From Neodiprion pinetum (taxonomy: Eukaryota > Arthropoda > Insecta > Hymenoptera > Diprionidae): DNA of 64,000 bases. The DNA is taken from NCBI RefSeq assembly GCF_021155775.2, contig NC_060237.1, positions 20,234,970 to 20,298,969 on the forward strand, given 5' to 3'. The notes beneath the pieces were generated by a model. The model worked only from the letters and a program-made list of their open reading frames with translations, had not been told where the DNA came from and ran no database searches. Position 1 is the first letter of the stretch, and every line of letters begins with the position of its first letter. The translations under genes were made by a program, and so were the position numbers. Positions 1 through 13,652 of this stretch are shown here, piece after piece.

Positions 1-990
1 AGGGTGTTTTGAAGATCCCGAAGAACGACATGCGCCTCAAGATTGCCGAGAGAAAATGAAAATTGTAACATAGAAATAATGTATTTCCAATTTCCTCACC
101 ACCGGTCTGGCCGACTCAATTCCCCGTTCAATCGAATGCCTGCCGTATGAACATCTTGCTACTTACGTTCGAGAGACCCGGGCGCTAGATTGCGAGAATC
201 TGATATTTTATATTCGCATAAAATATCAAGAATTTTTATTCGAATTTGGTATCCTCGCAGTGATCGGGAATGTATTTTTAATAACGTCACCCGTTCAACT
301 GTAAGCTTCGGTCTACTATCATTTTTAGATAGATTGTAGTATTTTGCGACTAATTGTAAAACGAATGAGATCTTGATTTCTAATTACTTCCTTTTTTAGT
401 ACCGTGTAATCATTGACTGATAAAAATTTCGATGCTAAAGGAATATCGAGAACAGGAAGAAAATTGTTATTTTACAAATTTCACCCCATACAGCGATTCG
501 TAGTAATTTGGACATGCGTTTCGGCGGGTTCGAATGAGAAGCTGCTTCGAGCAATACGAATTTTTCATCCGAATTCACGAACAACTCACATCGCTTCTTA
601 TAACAGATATAGATCGAGAAGCTATAAAATTCCGCAACTGAAAGTAAGAGAAGTATTTGAAAAAACGTTCGTAAGTAAAAAGTAATATTGCAGAATGTGC
701 TACCAATAAGATTCAGAGGTTATCTGAAGTCCGGAACAAGAAAAAAAAAGAAAGGAATAAAAATGTAGAAGAATACACCGAGGGGGACAATAAATCGGGA
801 TAATTGGTTGTCATCAATCAACGAGGTACTTAGAACTTATTTTGTTTATTGTCAAACTGTCAACAGGATGGAATCAGTAATTATCTTATACTAATTAACA
901 AAATATACATAATCTGGGGGAAAATCCGTGCTGACTAGGCAGAAAATGTGGATAGCGTTCAAAGCCTGACCGCCTATCGCACATAGAATT

Positions 991-1634
991 GGGGCATTCC
1001 ACTAATTGTAAGTATCGATCAATATCGGAAACTGATATTTCTGATTTGATCCAAAAAAATTTCTCCGAAAGTATCGGTCGAGAAACAAAGCCCTGGTTTG
1101 AAAGTAAAAATTCCTAAAATCTAATAAAATTAGAAAAATCCTAGGCAAATATGTCAACATTTTTAAATCTTATTCAACGATGGAGATTTCATTATACCTA
1201 GTAAAAGTTGAATTTCCAAAATCGAAAAATTTCGAAATATAGTAACTACACAAGTTTTTACCGGGTAACGCATCGAATGTCATTTATAAAGCAAATATTA
1301 TAAGGAAATTTCTTGTTCACTTTCGTGTAAAAAATGCATTCCAGAAGTAATTTTTGGAATTTTTCATCAATTTCATAATCCAAATTTTGCTGTGATGAAA
1401 TCTCCATCTCTAAATAGAGCTCAAGAATATCGTATTTTCCTAGAAGATTTTAATTTTTTCAAAGTTCAACAAACGGTTGGTCTCAAAACAGCAATATATC
1501 TCAGACGCGAATGATTGGAAAAATTTGGAAAAAATCATGGCATTGTTTTTCAATCAGTACTCGCGCGGAAAAAAATTTTGATGTAATCGGAAATATGAAC
1601 TTCCCATCTTGATCGATACTTCGTGGAATGCCCC
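991..1634. repeat. Foldback/MITE-like element with terminal inverted repeats
   Basis: The left end (991-1022) begins GGGGCATTCCAC and continues to AGTATCGATCAA. The right end (1609-1634) is its reverse complement apart from a few bases missing in the middle. A second, perfect 14-bp inverted pair lies inside (1179-1192 and 1395-1408, GATGGAGATTTCAT). Nested arms about 640 bp apart and no coding capacity fit a non-autonomous inverted-repeat transposon. No clear target-site duplication is visible, so the family is not assigned. Confidence 0.55.
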
Positions 1635-2527
1635 ATGCATAAGTGACTAGCAAGTGTCGATACTGATTGAGAGACCGCCCGCTATTATCAGGCGCAACGA
1701 TATAATCACGTTTGATTGGAACAGCCGCTGTTCGGCGAGGGCGCCTCGTGCCCAATGTCTGGTTATACCTGGCATACATCACTATTCATGAACCAACCGT
1801 TGGTCACCACGTCCCATCAACCCGTTCGAACCACCATACCCCCCGGGCACTATGGCCTAGTGTGGTCCGAGTGCGTCAGATCGACGTGGATACGCTTATA
1901 CGCATGTCCGTGTCGTGCGCTTCCACCGAAGGGGAAACCAGGCCACGATAACGAGATGAACATGTTTTTTCGAAATCGATTCGCGAGTCTCGACTCTGTT
2001 ACTCTCAAATTATTACCGCACGCACAGCTGTTGCGTTTGCGTCAATGTTTCGATCTTGAGTTCCATTTTATTTCGAACTCTTTATCAACTTGTGTAACTA
2101 ATCTGAAAATGATAAACCTAGGTACCCAACCTGATCCTATTTACCGAAAGAAAAGTATGGTGAAAATTGTCTTCTCTGTCTTCATTCGAGGCCGTGGGTA
2201 AACCAATGAAAATGTCAAACGACAAGTCAAGGTCCAGACTCTACGCAACCGTGAATGCACGATATTTTTTTCCCCCAGTAACAAGCTCCGGTTTAAGTTG
2301 AGCCCCACGGAGATCAAGAGAAAAGGTACAATATTAAGGGTGACGTCGCGTTGTTCCGCTTCTCTTGTGCACGATACGGTTCGGCTTAAAGAGCGACGCC
2401 CTCGGCTCGACGCGATGTCTCTGTAGCGAGGTGTTTGGTGGTCCAAGAGAGTTTTCCGGAACGTCTGCTTTCACGGTGGTAAAATCAACAACGGGACTTT
2501 GTGCCCCGATGTTCGATATGCCAGGGC

Positions 2528-2569
2528 TCTTTATCTCTCTTTCTCTCTCTCTCTCACGGTCTCTCTCCC
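2528..2569. repeat. CT-rich microsatellite
   Basis: Imperfect run of CT dinucleotides interrupted by TTT and ACGG. On the minus strand this reads as GA-rich DNA. Confidence 0.7.
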
Positions 2570-5500
2570 TTATATCCCTTCGTGCCTTTCCCTCATCACA
2601 CCGACGCGTTTAAACAAAGCTGAGAGAAATCGTCGTATAGCCTTAAAAATAACGCATCCTTCGGCTGATGTACACATTCCACCTTTACACCGCACCCTGC
2701 ATACGGCTTCGAAATTTCCAACGCTCGTTGCACTCGGCTGGTAAGAGATACAGAGAGAGATAGAGACGCGTTTCACGCATGCTTCCAGTCATGTGTGTAG
2801 AGACCTGCGTGCAGTTAGGCACCTCATCTGAATACTGCACCATGTGCAGTTGGACTCGTTATGCAACTCGGCCTCAGACCATCCGCATGGTGTGCATGTC
2901 GGTGTATAGAGGCACGGCACTTCGTAACTCAACATCGCGATACGCACCATCGATATTCACTCTGGAGATGCACCATATCGATAACACTCCAGACCGTCGG
3001 AGCTACGCTAATAATCACGGTTATCGAGTTTTCCTTGCGGTCCAATCAATTACTCGCTGAGAACGATTTCCCTTTCTTTTCTCTTACTTGTCGCACTTTC
3101 TTTCATAATCCAGCCTCGTCTTTAAATGATTTAAAGCCGGCTCTAAGGTGGTTTCTTCCTTTGATTTTCACTTCTTCTTTAAAGCTTTCGCAGACCGCGG
3201 AGTGGTTTCTTCCTCTCGTTTTTACTTATCCTTTGAGGCTTTCTCAGACCGGAATAATGAAATGTCAAAATTGCAAAAGCCCGGGGCTAGTTGCCGTAGG
3301 TCTTTGGTCTCGTTAACGACGGATGACACACTTTATGTAGCTGTTTGTTTTCGACAGGGTTTTGCAAATATCCGTGCTGTCCACTCTCCCACTTTCGGAC
3401 GAAACGATCTTCATTCGTCACCCGGCTGTCAAAGTGTTTGATAAGTTTGTCGAGAATCAGCGATATATGTATATTATGTATGTACGTATATATCGATTAC
3501 CACTTTACCGAAGTGCTAGTCAAGTTTGACAGCCGCTTTTGAATTATCCGTCAAAGTCAAGCGCAAAGTTTTATCTTCGTCGTTCAGTCCTCTTAGGTAG
3601 TATATAATATAAAGTTTACCAATGGGATGACATTATCGACAGTTTTATATACGATTATGCGATATAATAAATAAAGTCTGAGAAAGATGAATGGATAGGG
3701 CGACGAAGAAAAAAAATTTCACTTTTCAAAATAGGCTTTGACATCATCGGGAAACTACGATGGGATTACAGTCCAAACTCGACCCGCGATTTAGAAAATT
3801 ACATTCCGAGGTGATATTTCAAATCACGGTCAATAAATACGCGTTGTTCTCGAGAGCTAATCTAGACGAGAGTCGTTACAGTGTGCCTCCGATTCATCAC
3901 TTCTGTTATAGGTGCGCTGGTAGCTTTCTTCGCCGTTCGTGATTTATCGTTACAAAATGTCGCGCTGGAGAGGAGGAGGAGGAAGCTTGGAGAAGACCAG
4001 TGGTCGATACAGCCTCAAAATTCCCGCCATCCAATTCCCATGCCAACCTATTATCCGTCGGGTATTATATATCGTGCGAAACCGGGACAAAATCACACCG
4101 CCAAAACCCAAGCCAAAACCTGCGACCGAGGGAAATTCCCGAGGTAACGAATTGCCGAGTTCGCACCCGGTCATTAGGCACACCGTTTCGAGGAGCAACG
4201 GCGAGCGTTGCGATGCTTTAGAATCGGACGCGATGACCCTTCCCGGTACCGATTGATCGTGAAATAATGGATACGACTGCGCTTTACTCGCTCGTAAACA
4301 TGATTCTTCTCCTCCTGTAACTGCGCCGAGTTACAACGAACTACTCGAGAAAGCTCTTTCCCGTTTACGTTTCTGAGCTCCATAAATCAGCCCTGATATG
4401 GCAAGGGTGTAGGGTTACGTCGCGCGTACTCTGTAAATTTGAAAGTATCACCTGCAGCTGTGAAGGATTTGCACGATATATTATGTATACAACGGCGTGG
4501 GAAATCGGTTTTTTTTTTATTTATTTATGCTCCCCGCGGGTGTCCTTTCGTTATCAAGTTTCTCTAATTGTGATTTTTTCCAAAATTAAGTTTACCTTTA
4601 GCTTCGGATAAATGAACGGTCATCGACGCACTGGTGAATCGTCTCGATGAATTTCATTATTTTTAACGTCAAATTGATGTTTTGTTGAAAAATCGTAAAT
4701 ATTATTAAAACACTTCGTACGATTGTGATATGAAAATTGAACGGTGAACAAGGAGGAACAAAATTTCTCCTCTTTCGTACGTAACAGTTCTCTCCAGAAT
4801 GGTGAACTATTTCGCGATCTACTTGCCTGAATGAAACATACTTATTAATATAACAACGATCCCGGTATGAGCGAACAAACATTGTTCTACCCTCAACCAT
4901 CGCCCGGAAATTGACGGTTGGTGTTACACGCAGATATATGTACATACATTAGTGCATAAAACCTCCGAGGTTCGTTCGACCGGAAGTTTCCTCTCGGATC
5001 ATAGACGATCCCTCTTTTTCTTACTCGATCCACCGCAGTGATTAAGGAAGCCTTCTCTTGGAGCAGATGCGGTATCATCTCAGCGTAAATACTCATCGAA
5101 CTTTGCTTGATTACCCAGGAAAAAGTTATCAGAGTTTTCCGAAATTACAGGACGCCCGAGAAGCTTGAAAATAAGTCCTCGCCGTTAGACCGTTGAAAAG
5201 TCCGTTGGACTCGCGATTAGCCCAAAGCTTTCGTCCTTGAATTCTTTCGTTATTGGAAATAGGTCGACGGAACAGCTGACTTGCCCCGTAATAAAGACTC
5301 GAGGAATACGTGCGTCAACCTTTCTCCGCCTAATACGTCCGTGTATGTTTATCCTCTTCCGACTATGCATATGCGCTTTGGGTTCACTTGTGTGGCAGCG
5401 GGAACAGGCTGACGTAATGACGACCTCCTTCGGTGCACCCTTTGTTAGCATCTCCATTGTCTAACACGCGCCGTGCTCCAAGCGCTTATAATTTATTGGC

Positions 5501-8500
5501 TAAATGCCGCGGTCCCTCGGGGTCAGAAGCGCGATATCGATATATCACTCTTCGCACTCCGATTTCATCGCAACGGAATCAAGAGTTGGAATATACTTGA
5601 GAGCACCTTTTCTCCGTCACTCTGCGGATGCAATTTTATCGTAAATTTCTCTGTTTCGGCCCGATGTTACGACGCGAAACTTACAAACGCCAATGTGAAA
5701 TTAGTCGGCTCCGCCTGTCCTGAGATTTACTAGGTATTACAGTCATCTGAAGAGAAGAACGTAAGACTTCCTATTCCGAAACAGGGCTCTGGTCACGTAT
5801 CCGGTAAAATGGCAATGGACTGAATTCCGATGTGTTATATTTGACCCGCAAAACGTATTCCTGCTCTTATACCCACCACGACGTCCTCGCCGCGAGCTGA
5901 TTTTTTTTTTGTCGCAACCGTCAACGTTTGAATATTGCATGTTTGAAAAATTGAAGACTTGAACGAATCGGTGACAAATATGAAGTTCGGTGTGCATTTG
6001 GATGTTTATTAAACCTTTATGTACTCGTCGCGAATATTCCTGACTGGCCATTTTTTTCTCACGACACTCGAGTAGCAGTCATAATCCGTACAGGATTACG
6101 GGGGAATCGTTAAGATCAATGACGATACGACAGCGTGCGTAGAGGATACTTAGACTGAGACGAGGTGCGGAAGGTTGTAAGTCTGTACTCCTGAAGAGCT
6201 TGGGGTATCCGTTTAGAAATCAAGTCCTCTCAAGGCAGATACCTCGTTCTGGCTCCTCCGGGCGACTTATCCGTCCCATTAACATTTGATATCCGACCCA
6301 AAGTCGCCGCTCACACACCCTCAGCTCCCCCCTCAACTTCCCTTCTATCGGCATTGTTCAATTATGCGAGAAAGTTGAAGGGGCTCGACTGACGGCAGAC
6401 GCCTAAGAGCTGCCTGTATATTATTTAACGATCCTCGTAAGAACAAGGACGTTATCGCCTCGAGGGTGGAATTTACTGACGTCAGGAACCAGCCACAGGT
6501 GCAAAGGAGGCGGGGGGGCGGTATTGCACAGCCGTAAACTACCGCAGAGGGCGGCGGGATTTTCCCCAGGGACTCTCTTATACCCTCGTCTTCAAAATAA
6601 TCGGGCCAGTTGTCTCTCGATTCTGGACCAACCAACTGCCGCCTGCTCGTTTCAGGAACGAACGGATTCACTCGATTAACGCCAGTTTCCTCAAAGGGCG
6701 CAGGCTCGTTATAATTTCACACGTGTTTTGCAGTGGATTCGGTAGCTTTGGTGAAACGTTCATGGACAAGGAACTGTGCTTCATTCCGAAGACACATTCG
6801 TAATTCACTTTTGACGCATATGCGCTTCTCGCAAGGAAGGTATTCCCAGATCCGTGTCTCCGGTTTTATTTGTTTTGTAATACCTACGTTGTAGTAGATT
6901 AAAAACTAAGCGACAGGTATTTTTTTTTTTTTTATCGACAAAAAAATACCCATCTTTGAGGGTCGTTACCACCCTCTCAAAATGCTTTTGGTGGATAAAA
7001 AAAATACGCGTCTCTTAGTTTCTAGTCTACTCTAACATATTACGAGGGAAATGAAATTGGAGAGATCGATCTGGGATACCTTCCTTGTTAGAAGTGTTAA
7101 GTTAGTCTTGAAGCAAGAAGGATGCGAAATATGTCTCGTTCTTATTCGTAATCGTTTCTTTCGGATCACCAGTGTGGCGGTGGGGAGAGTTGATTGCAGA
7201 ACTGAGCCGACAAAAGACCTCGTCGGCGGGAATTCTTCAAAGAGCCGATGCTAAAGCTCCGTTGTTTGGAGTAGAGCTTGAAAATTTCTCGCTGTTTTTC
7301 AGGCCGAGAGACCCGTCAAAGTTTTACCGAATTCGCGGTTCGCGAGGGTTGGAATATACACGGATGGTTATACGCTTTGCTCGGAAATAAGGAATCGATC
7401 GTCCTTGTCTGTCCGGAAATCCCCCAAGTCAACGCTTACCGAAAGTAAGGATGGAAATTGAGAACGAGTGGGTTTCATCGTCTCAAGCGAAAGTTGGAAG
7501 AAGAGGAAAAACCGTTTCATAAATCTCCAGCAATGTCATTTTTGCGACAATGATGTTGAACACGAATATGAAACACAATGCCTCCACTATGTAAATAATA
7601 GATATGAATATCTCAGCAAATTCGAATAACTCATGCTATGATATTAACATAAGCTTGAGAAAGATTGTTTGATTAGAACATTGAAATTTTATTTTAAAAT
7701 CAAAGTCTGGTAATTTTAACCGGGTTCTAATTTTTCAAATATCGTCCAGAAGAACATTCAAAAAATATCAAACTACAGTACGGTTGTAAAGCGTTAACGC
7801 TAATATTAAAAATCATTTTTTATACCCTTGTGGATACATAAATGAATTTTTATCAACTCCGTAAACAACTATTCGTAGCAAGTATTTTCTCGGCGATATC
7901 TGGTGGCGAAGAAAATAATGTGAAAAATGTTAGAATCGGACGACAAACACCAGAGTTCAATCGCTTTGAACATCATGATTATAAAACCTTTGCTCAAATT
8001 ATTAACGTCTTATCACGCGTTGTTTGAATCGGTTCCTAATCGTTTCCATCGCGTACTAACGATGTTTTTTGACATTACCACGAAGAACACCGCTTGATAT
8101 TTTTCCAACGATTTTCTCTGTATTCCCAACATTTCACCGATTGTGAGATGGTGGGGCCCGTTTATCCTTAAAAGGAAGCAGTGGATGGACCCTTTGGATG
8201 CAGCTCGAATCAAGCTCCTGCGGGAAGAGAAGGAGGAGGATGGCGCAGAGCGGAGGATCGAAGGGGAGACAGAGTAGAGCCTCTCGCCTCGTTTTGCCCA
8301 CCCCCGCCTCCGGTCGATATTTGGAACGTCGGCCCCACCGACGCCTCACGACGGCGGTACTCAACCCAGGGGAACGCGTCTCCCGCACGGCAATTCCTGA
8401 GTCTTCCCGCTTTCTTTGGACAAACGTTTACCGCGTGGCGGATAGAAGGATTCAAGCTGTTCGTCATCCCGCGTTCTAGCCGCGCAGCGTTCTTCCGGGA

Positions 8501-9240
8501 AGAAAGATTATTCGAGAAAACACTGGCCGGAATCCACGATGTTGATGTATAAATGTTCGCGAACACGTTGCAGGAATTTGCGACTTTCTCGGTGAGTGAA
8601 AGAAACAGTCGAAACTGTTTGGTATTCCTGCGTTTATCCGATCGTTGGACCGAGACGTACATGTTTATTTTCTTACTTTCCTTTCTCCCCATCTCGTTTC
8701 TCTTTCCTGGCTTCTTTCTACTTTTTTCTTTCGCCTTTGGATAAAATTTCGCCAGTTTGACAATTAGATTTCTGTCCCGTCTGCCGGGGCGAGCCAAAGA
8801 GCCGTATAAAACCTGTGACATTTACGACGCCTTTCTCCGTCAGCTTTTCGTTGTCTGTGTGTATATAGTATACGTATGCGTGCGTGGGTGGGTGCGAGTG
8901 TGGGTGTATTTCCACGGGGGAATTTACGTGAAGCGAAACGGGCCGATGAGGGGGTAGGAAAGAGAAAAGAAGAAAATAGAATAAAAAGTGTCGCGACGAC
9001 GATAAATGTACCTGTATATGTGTGTAAGGAAAGAAATTGTGAAATGAAAACTGTCACCGCGCAGCAAGCCATTCGATTGCACGTAATACAGGGCAATTTT
9101 ACTATATATATGCCTGGAACACGTACGTACAAGAAACATTATATAAGAGAGAAAAATGTATTCGCTACGCGAGGCAAGTTGCGTTGCGGCACAAGGAAAA
9201 AAAACTGATAATGTCACATAATAAGTACATAAAACAGATT

Positions 9241-9326
9241 ATACGTCGGAGGGGGAGGTCGTACATTTATTTTTCACGTTAAATCCTCTCCCCCTGCATA
9301 ACCACCCCCCCACCCTTCCGACGTAT
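9241..9326. repeat. Short inverted repeat with purine/pyrimidine-rich arms
   Basis: ATACGTCGGA at 9241-9250 is matched by its exact reverse complement at 9317-9326. Inside, a G-rich segment (9251-9258) faces C-rich segments (9285-9294 and 9303-9315). The DNA or a transcript could fold into a hairpin. Function unknown. Confidence 0.45.
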
Positions 9327-9560
9327 CCTAGGAAAGTCAATAGATCGCCCGGCATTACCAGTTTATTGCGCAATAATTCGTCGACGATTCGGCCTGTGCG
9401 GTACGTCGGTGGTCTCTTGCTATGCGTCGACGGGGCAATAACGTCGTCGTCGAGACGATATTGTAGGCGGGAGGGACGGAGGTACGAGAAACGTCGGATG
9501 GGCGGCCGCCTCGCGAGATCTGCTTCAGCGTATCTCGGACCATTGTCGGTGAGCTCCAGG

Positions 9561-9604
9561 GATGGGAATGGGAATGAAAATGGAAATGGAAATGGAAATG
9601 GAAG
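9561..9604 (+). repeat. GGAAAT hexanucleotide repeat
   Basis: About seven consecutive units of GGAATG, AAAATG or GGAAAT type, a small degenerate hexamer array. Confidence 0.75.
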
Positions 9605-9822
9605 GGAGGCTTATAAAATATTTTTGGCTCAATTCGTTAATGGTTCTTCTTGGCTTGGCCCGTCTCTGCTGCCCCTGACACGTCTCGTCGTCGAGAGTTA
9701 AAGCGGGGCAATAAAATAGTCCGGCGTTCGGTCGAGCCGAGGCTTTGGCTAGCCTCAAAGACGCCGGTGCTCTACGTTCCAGCTAGAATGATATCATTCA
9801 GGATTACGTTCTACGGTCTTAT

Positions 9823-9848
9823 TCTTTTTCTTCTTCTTCTTCTTCTTC
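9823..9848 (+). repeat. TTC trinucleotide repeat
   Basis: Run of TTC/CTT units in a longer pyrimidine-rich stretch; no coding context. Confidence 0.75.
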
Positions 9849-10901
9849 CATCCAAACCATCCCGAACGATCCACGTCCCCGCTGCATCGCTCGGCTTATC
9901 TTTTTCACGCCTTTTGTTGCTTCTTTTTCCCTTTTCGGTATCACTCGTTCCTTTTCACCTTATTTTTATTTACCCTTGTTTATTACTCACTCCCCTACTT
10001 TGCGGACTGTGATCAACGTTTCGTATTATACTTTTTGCCATGTGAAATTTCAACTATGCCATGAACTAAACTCCGCTCGGTTTTGCTTCATTTCCACGCA
10101 GACAGTTTTCATCGTCTGATTATAATTCTGCGGATTACCTTTCCGAGGTATACTTGGTAATTTTTTTTTTATTTTGTTTCTAATTGTGGAAGGAAAACAC
10201 GCTTTCTTTCTTTTACAACAGCAACGGCCAAACTTATCCCCGTGCCGTGAAAAACTCCGTTTGAGAAAAGCCCATCAAGGAAAAGTGGCCCTATTCAACC
10301 CGGGCTGTACAGACGGACTCGAGGAGCGGCGTTATTTCTCTACAAAGTTTTTCGAAAGGGTTTGGGTCAAACGTGGGATTCGGTTGAAAGCTATTCGGCA
10401 GCTGTAACAAGCATTCGCGTGAATATCGCGTTAATCGGAGAAATAATTTCCAGCGATGATCGAGAGATTATTGCATCTCGGGGTAAGATAACGTTATGCG
10501 AAATACGTGGATATAAAGTGAGTAAGCGGGGTGCGGAGGGAAAGGCGAAGATCCTCGATGCGGAAAATAATCGGCGATATCGAGGCGGCTTATTGAAAAT
10601 GCAGGACCTTCCCCGCCGCTCTAGGTTCGAATAAAACTCCGTGGTCCGCCCGTCGTCGGAATGGATCCTTTCAATTTCCGTAAACATCGAAACCGCCAGT
10701 GCAGCAGGACCGATACGGTTCGTGGGTATTGGTTGTACCCGCAGAGACGGAAACCTGTGCCGTACACCTCGATAGATCGGTATGACTCTACGCAAGGTAT
10801 GCAGATTTGCGTATTCGACGTGGCGCGGAATAATGCGAAACAGCGGCAAAGTGAGCTCGTTGAATGAATCTATTCTTCGTCGAGGCATCGACGCTCTGTT
10901 G

Positions 10902-10921
10902 CTACTGCTGCTGCTGCTGCT
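10902..10921 (+). repeat. CTG trinucleotide repeat
   Basis: About six CTG units (GCTACTG then CTG repeats). No supported coding exon contains it. Confidence 0.7.
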
Positions 10922-12650
10922 TCTATATCTCAATGCATAAATCAGTCCTTTATATACAAACGGTGTGTATATTCATCGACGAAATTAGAATAAACCTATA
11001 TATATATACTATACTACACTACACTATATATATGTACCTAGATAGGTGCTTGCGTATAAACGGGATCCCGAAGCGATCCTTTATTCCCTTTCTATACACG
11101 TCACTTTTCTATCAGTTTATTGAGTATGCAGGGTACATAATTCATATCGTGAACTAAGTCGTTAGTCGTTGCGTGGATAAAAATTGTTGAAAATTTCTCT
11201 CCCTTTGACGGAGGGTTTTGTAGAATTATCAGCACTTACGGGACCATCGGGTATGCACGGCTGCAACGATCTGCTGACAAGTAACTTGCAGTGAAACACA
11301 AATTTTACTAACGACGGAACAGTATGTCCTTAATATACAATGAATGAAATAAAAAACGTGATAAAGTTATGCTTTGTTTATTCATTGAAAAGAAAACATG
11401 AATTTTATCAATCTTTGCACTGTTTCATGAAATTCTTTTGCGTAGAAATAGAGGAGAAATAGAGAAAAATAGTCCTGAAACTGTTGAGAGAATATATTTT
11501 TTTGGCATTGGAAGAAAAATTGTACAACAATTTGAACGAAGTTACAAGAGAACAATGTGAACGGAGTTAAAGAAGGTTTCTGTACATCGAAGACGTAACA
11601 CTAGAATAGAGATAAACGTGATTTATTTCAGTTACCCCTGCTAAACAGCTGTTTTCTCGGTTCTATACTTTGGTGACCTATTTTCAACCAAATACCAAAA
11701 TAGAATCTATAACCATCCATTCAGTTGTAGCATGTTTTAAATATTTCAAACTTGATTCTATTTCCCTCGCGACGATTTTACAACGTTTCGTTCTTCGTCT
11801 TCTCTGCGTTTAAGTACATCCCGCGTTGATTTGATTAAAACGCGTAATGGGTATGAAACAAATTGCGTTAAAAAGTATATTTTTCGCATGTAGTTTGCAA
11901 GGATATGCCTACCGTCAATCGTTTATATGAAAATGCTTCGTTGAAAATTGATTGTCATGTGTGCTTTTAAAAGCTTTGATGAAATCGCGGCTCGCACGAC
12001 ACGCGCTATAATTTACGTTCTTCGGCAAATTCTCATAGTAAATGTACTTTGGATTGATTTCAAACAACCTAGTCGGATTAAATTGGCGCAATTTTAATTT
12101 TTTTTTTTCGTCGCTCTCTCCCTACTTCTTCCTTGCGTTTTCTTTCTTTTTGAGCCGCGATAATGCTACCGTAGAATTTTCAAATAAATGGCTACTCCGT
12201 TAATCAAAGTTTTAAGACGACTTTCTCGAGCCGATAGTTTGAAATCGTCTTTTAATGTCTCCAGCGCATAGTCGAATAAAGGAAGAAATGAAAAGCAAGC
12301 AGAGAAAAGACCAAGTATCTCTCTTAACGACACCTTGGTCACAAATCTTACCTCTAGGCCTCCCAGATTTTCCGGTCTTAGCGTCCCAGTGCGTTTCTTC
12401 CTACCTCTCGCGGTCTGCTGGCTCAACATTGAGCTTGACTACTTGGATGCCGTCTGATTAAATCCCGAGCTCCGTACTTATCTGCAGCTACATGGAACTC
12501 TATACGCAATAATTACGTGGAAAAAAATTGTCGTGGATGTCTGAAAAATATTCCCTGGCCTCGATTTTGATGTGCGATTGCAGTCTTCAAACTTTCACCT
12601 CATTACGGCATTTCTTTAAAATCGTTTGACGAAAAAAATTATCAAAAATA

Positions 12651-13081
12651 CAGTGAGAAAAATTTCATTTGTTACAGTAACTAGAAAAATTCAGTAAAAC
12701 AGGTATCGTTAAAAGAACTGTTTGAATATTGTTGGAATTACGAAAAACGAGGTACATGCAATTATTTTGCGCTATTGTAGATCCTTTTTTTTTGACAATT
12801 GCAACGCAAAATCAGTTTGTTCGGTTTACTCTACTTTTTTAGTTACATAAGGCTTTAACGTCAATTTATTGTTGCACAAGCATTAAATTTTCGCTACGGT
12901 TACAAGAAAATATAGCAACAGTGATCGTAATGAGAAAGAATAGCACGGATACCAGACTTTCCGGTAACAGCTAGAAAACTAATTTTTATTTTCTACCTAG
13001 AACTTTATTTTTCGATTGTGGTAAAAAATGAAAATAGTTAAAGACTGAGCGGTAACCGTAACTAAAAATTTCTCTCATTGT
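12651..13081. repeat. MITE-like element with imperfect terminal inverted repeats
   Basis: The left end (12651-12680) reads CAGTGAGAAAAATTTC and then a TTGTTACAGTAAC-like segment. The right end (13051-13081), reverse-complemented, reads CAATGAGAGAAATTTT and then AGTTACGGTTACC. The match is roughly 80 percent over about 30 bp. The AT-rich 370-bp interior has no ORF. This fits a degraded non-autonomous DNA transposon; the superfamily is unknown. Confidence 0.45.
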
Positions 13082-13631
13082 CAGTGTAGAAGTAAAATCC
13101 TAACGAACCTGTTCAGTCGTGTTTGCATGGTGGGTAGTTGAGTGAAGAAAAGAACAAAAACAAAACAAGACAACAGAAAAAACTCAGCAGTAGCGCAAGC
13201 AACCAAACACCGTGCATACTATGCAGCGAGACTTTCAAGTTTTAATTGCACGCGGTACGAAGGCAGTGCGATAGAAATGTTGATATTATGGCATGGAAAT
13301 TAACGGCATGTTTGCAGAGCGGCTCGTGTAACATTGTTTACCTCTGTAAAATATGGCTAAGGAAATGTGCGTCGGCGTGCAGCAAGATGAGAAGTCAAGA
13401 CGCTCAATTTCCCCAACTCTCAAGAATTCCCCCGCAGGGACGCGCCCGATCGATTCTTCAACAACTGTTCAAAGCCGCTACGGTAACGCGATGTCGTTGA
13501 AATTGCCATCAGGAATGTCTTCAAGCCCCGGGTATACGAGCTTAATCTCGGCTTACGCGACTTTGGAATTAGTTAAACGGGACCTCGCATCAAGTGCAAC
13601 AGATAGTGCTGCCGAGAAGTTGCAACTCGAA

Positions 13632-13652
13632 TGTGTGTGTGTGTGTGTGTGT
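13632..13652 (+). repeat. TG dinucleotide microsatellite
   Basis: Ten uninterrupted TG units. Confidence 0.85.

Noticed and set aside
6345..6671. Minus-strand frame with a DNWPDYFEDEGIRESLGK-like peptide
   Set aside because: No ATG start, no matching splice partner found, and no recognised family; kept only as a note.
8210..8821. Minus-strand 203-codon open frame in a GC-rich patch
   Set aside because: Low-complexity Lys/Ser/Gly/Pro content, overlapping open frames on the other strand, and no family signature; judged chance.
10391..10933. Minus-strand 180-codon open frame ending in a Ser run from the CTG repeat
   Set aside because: The Ser run is just the CTG microsatellite read backwards, and the rest has no protein features.
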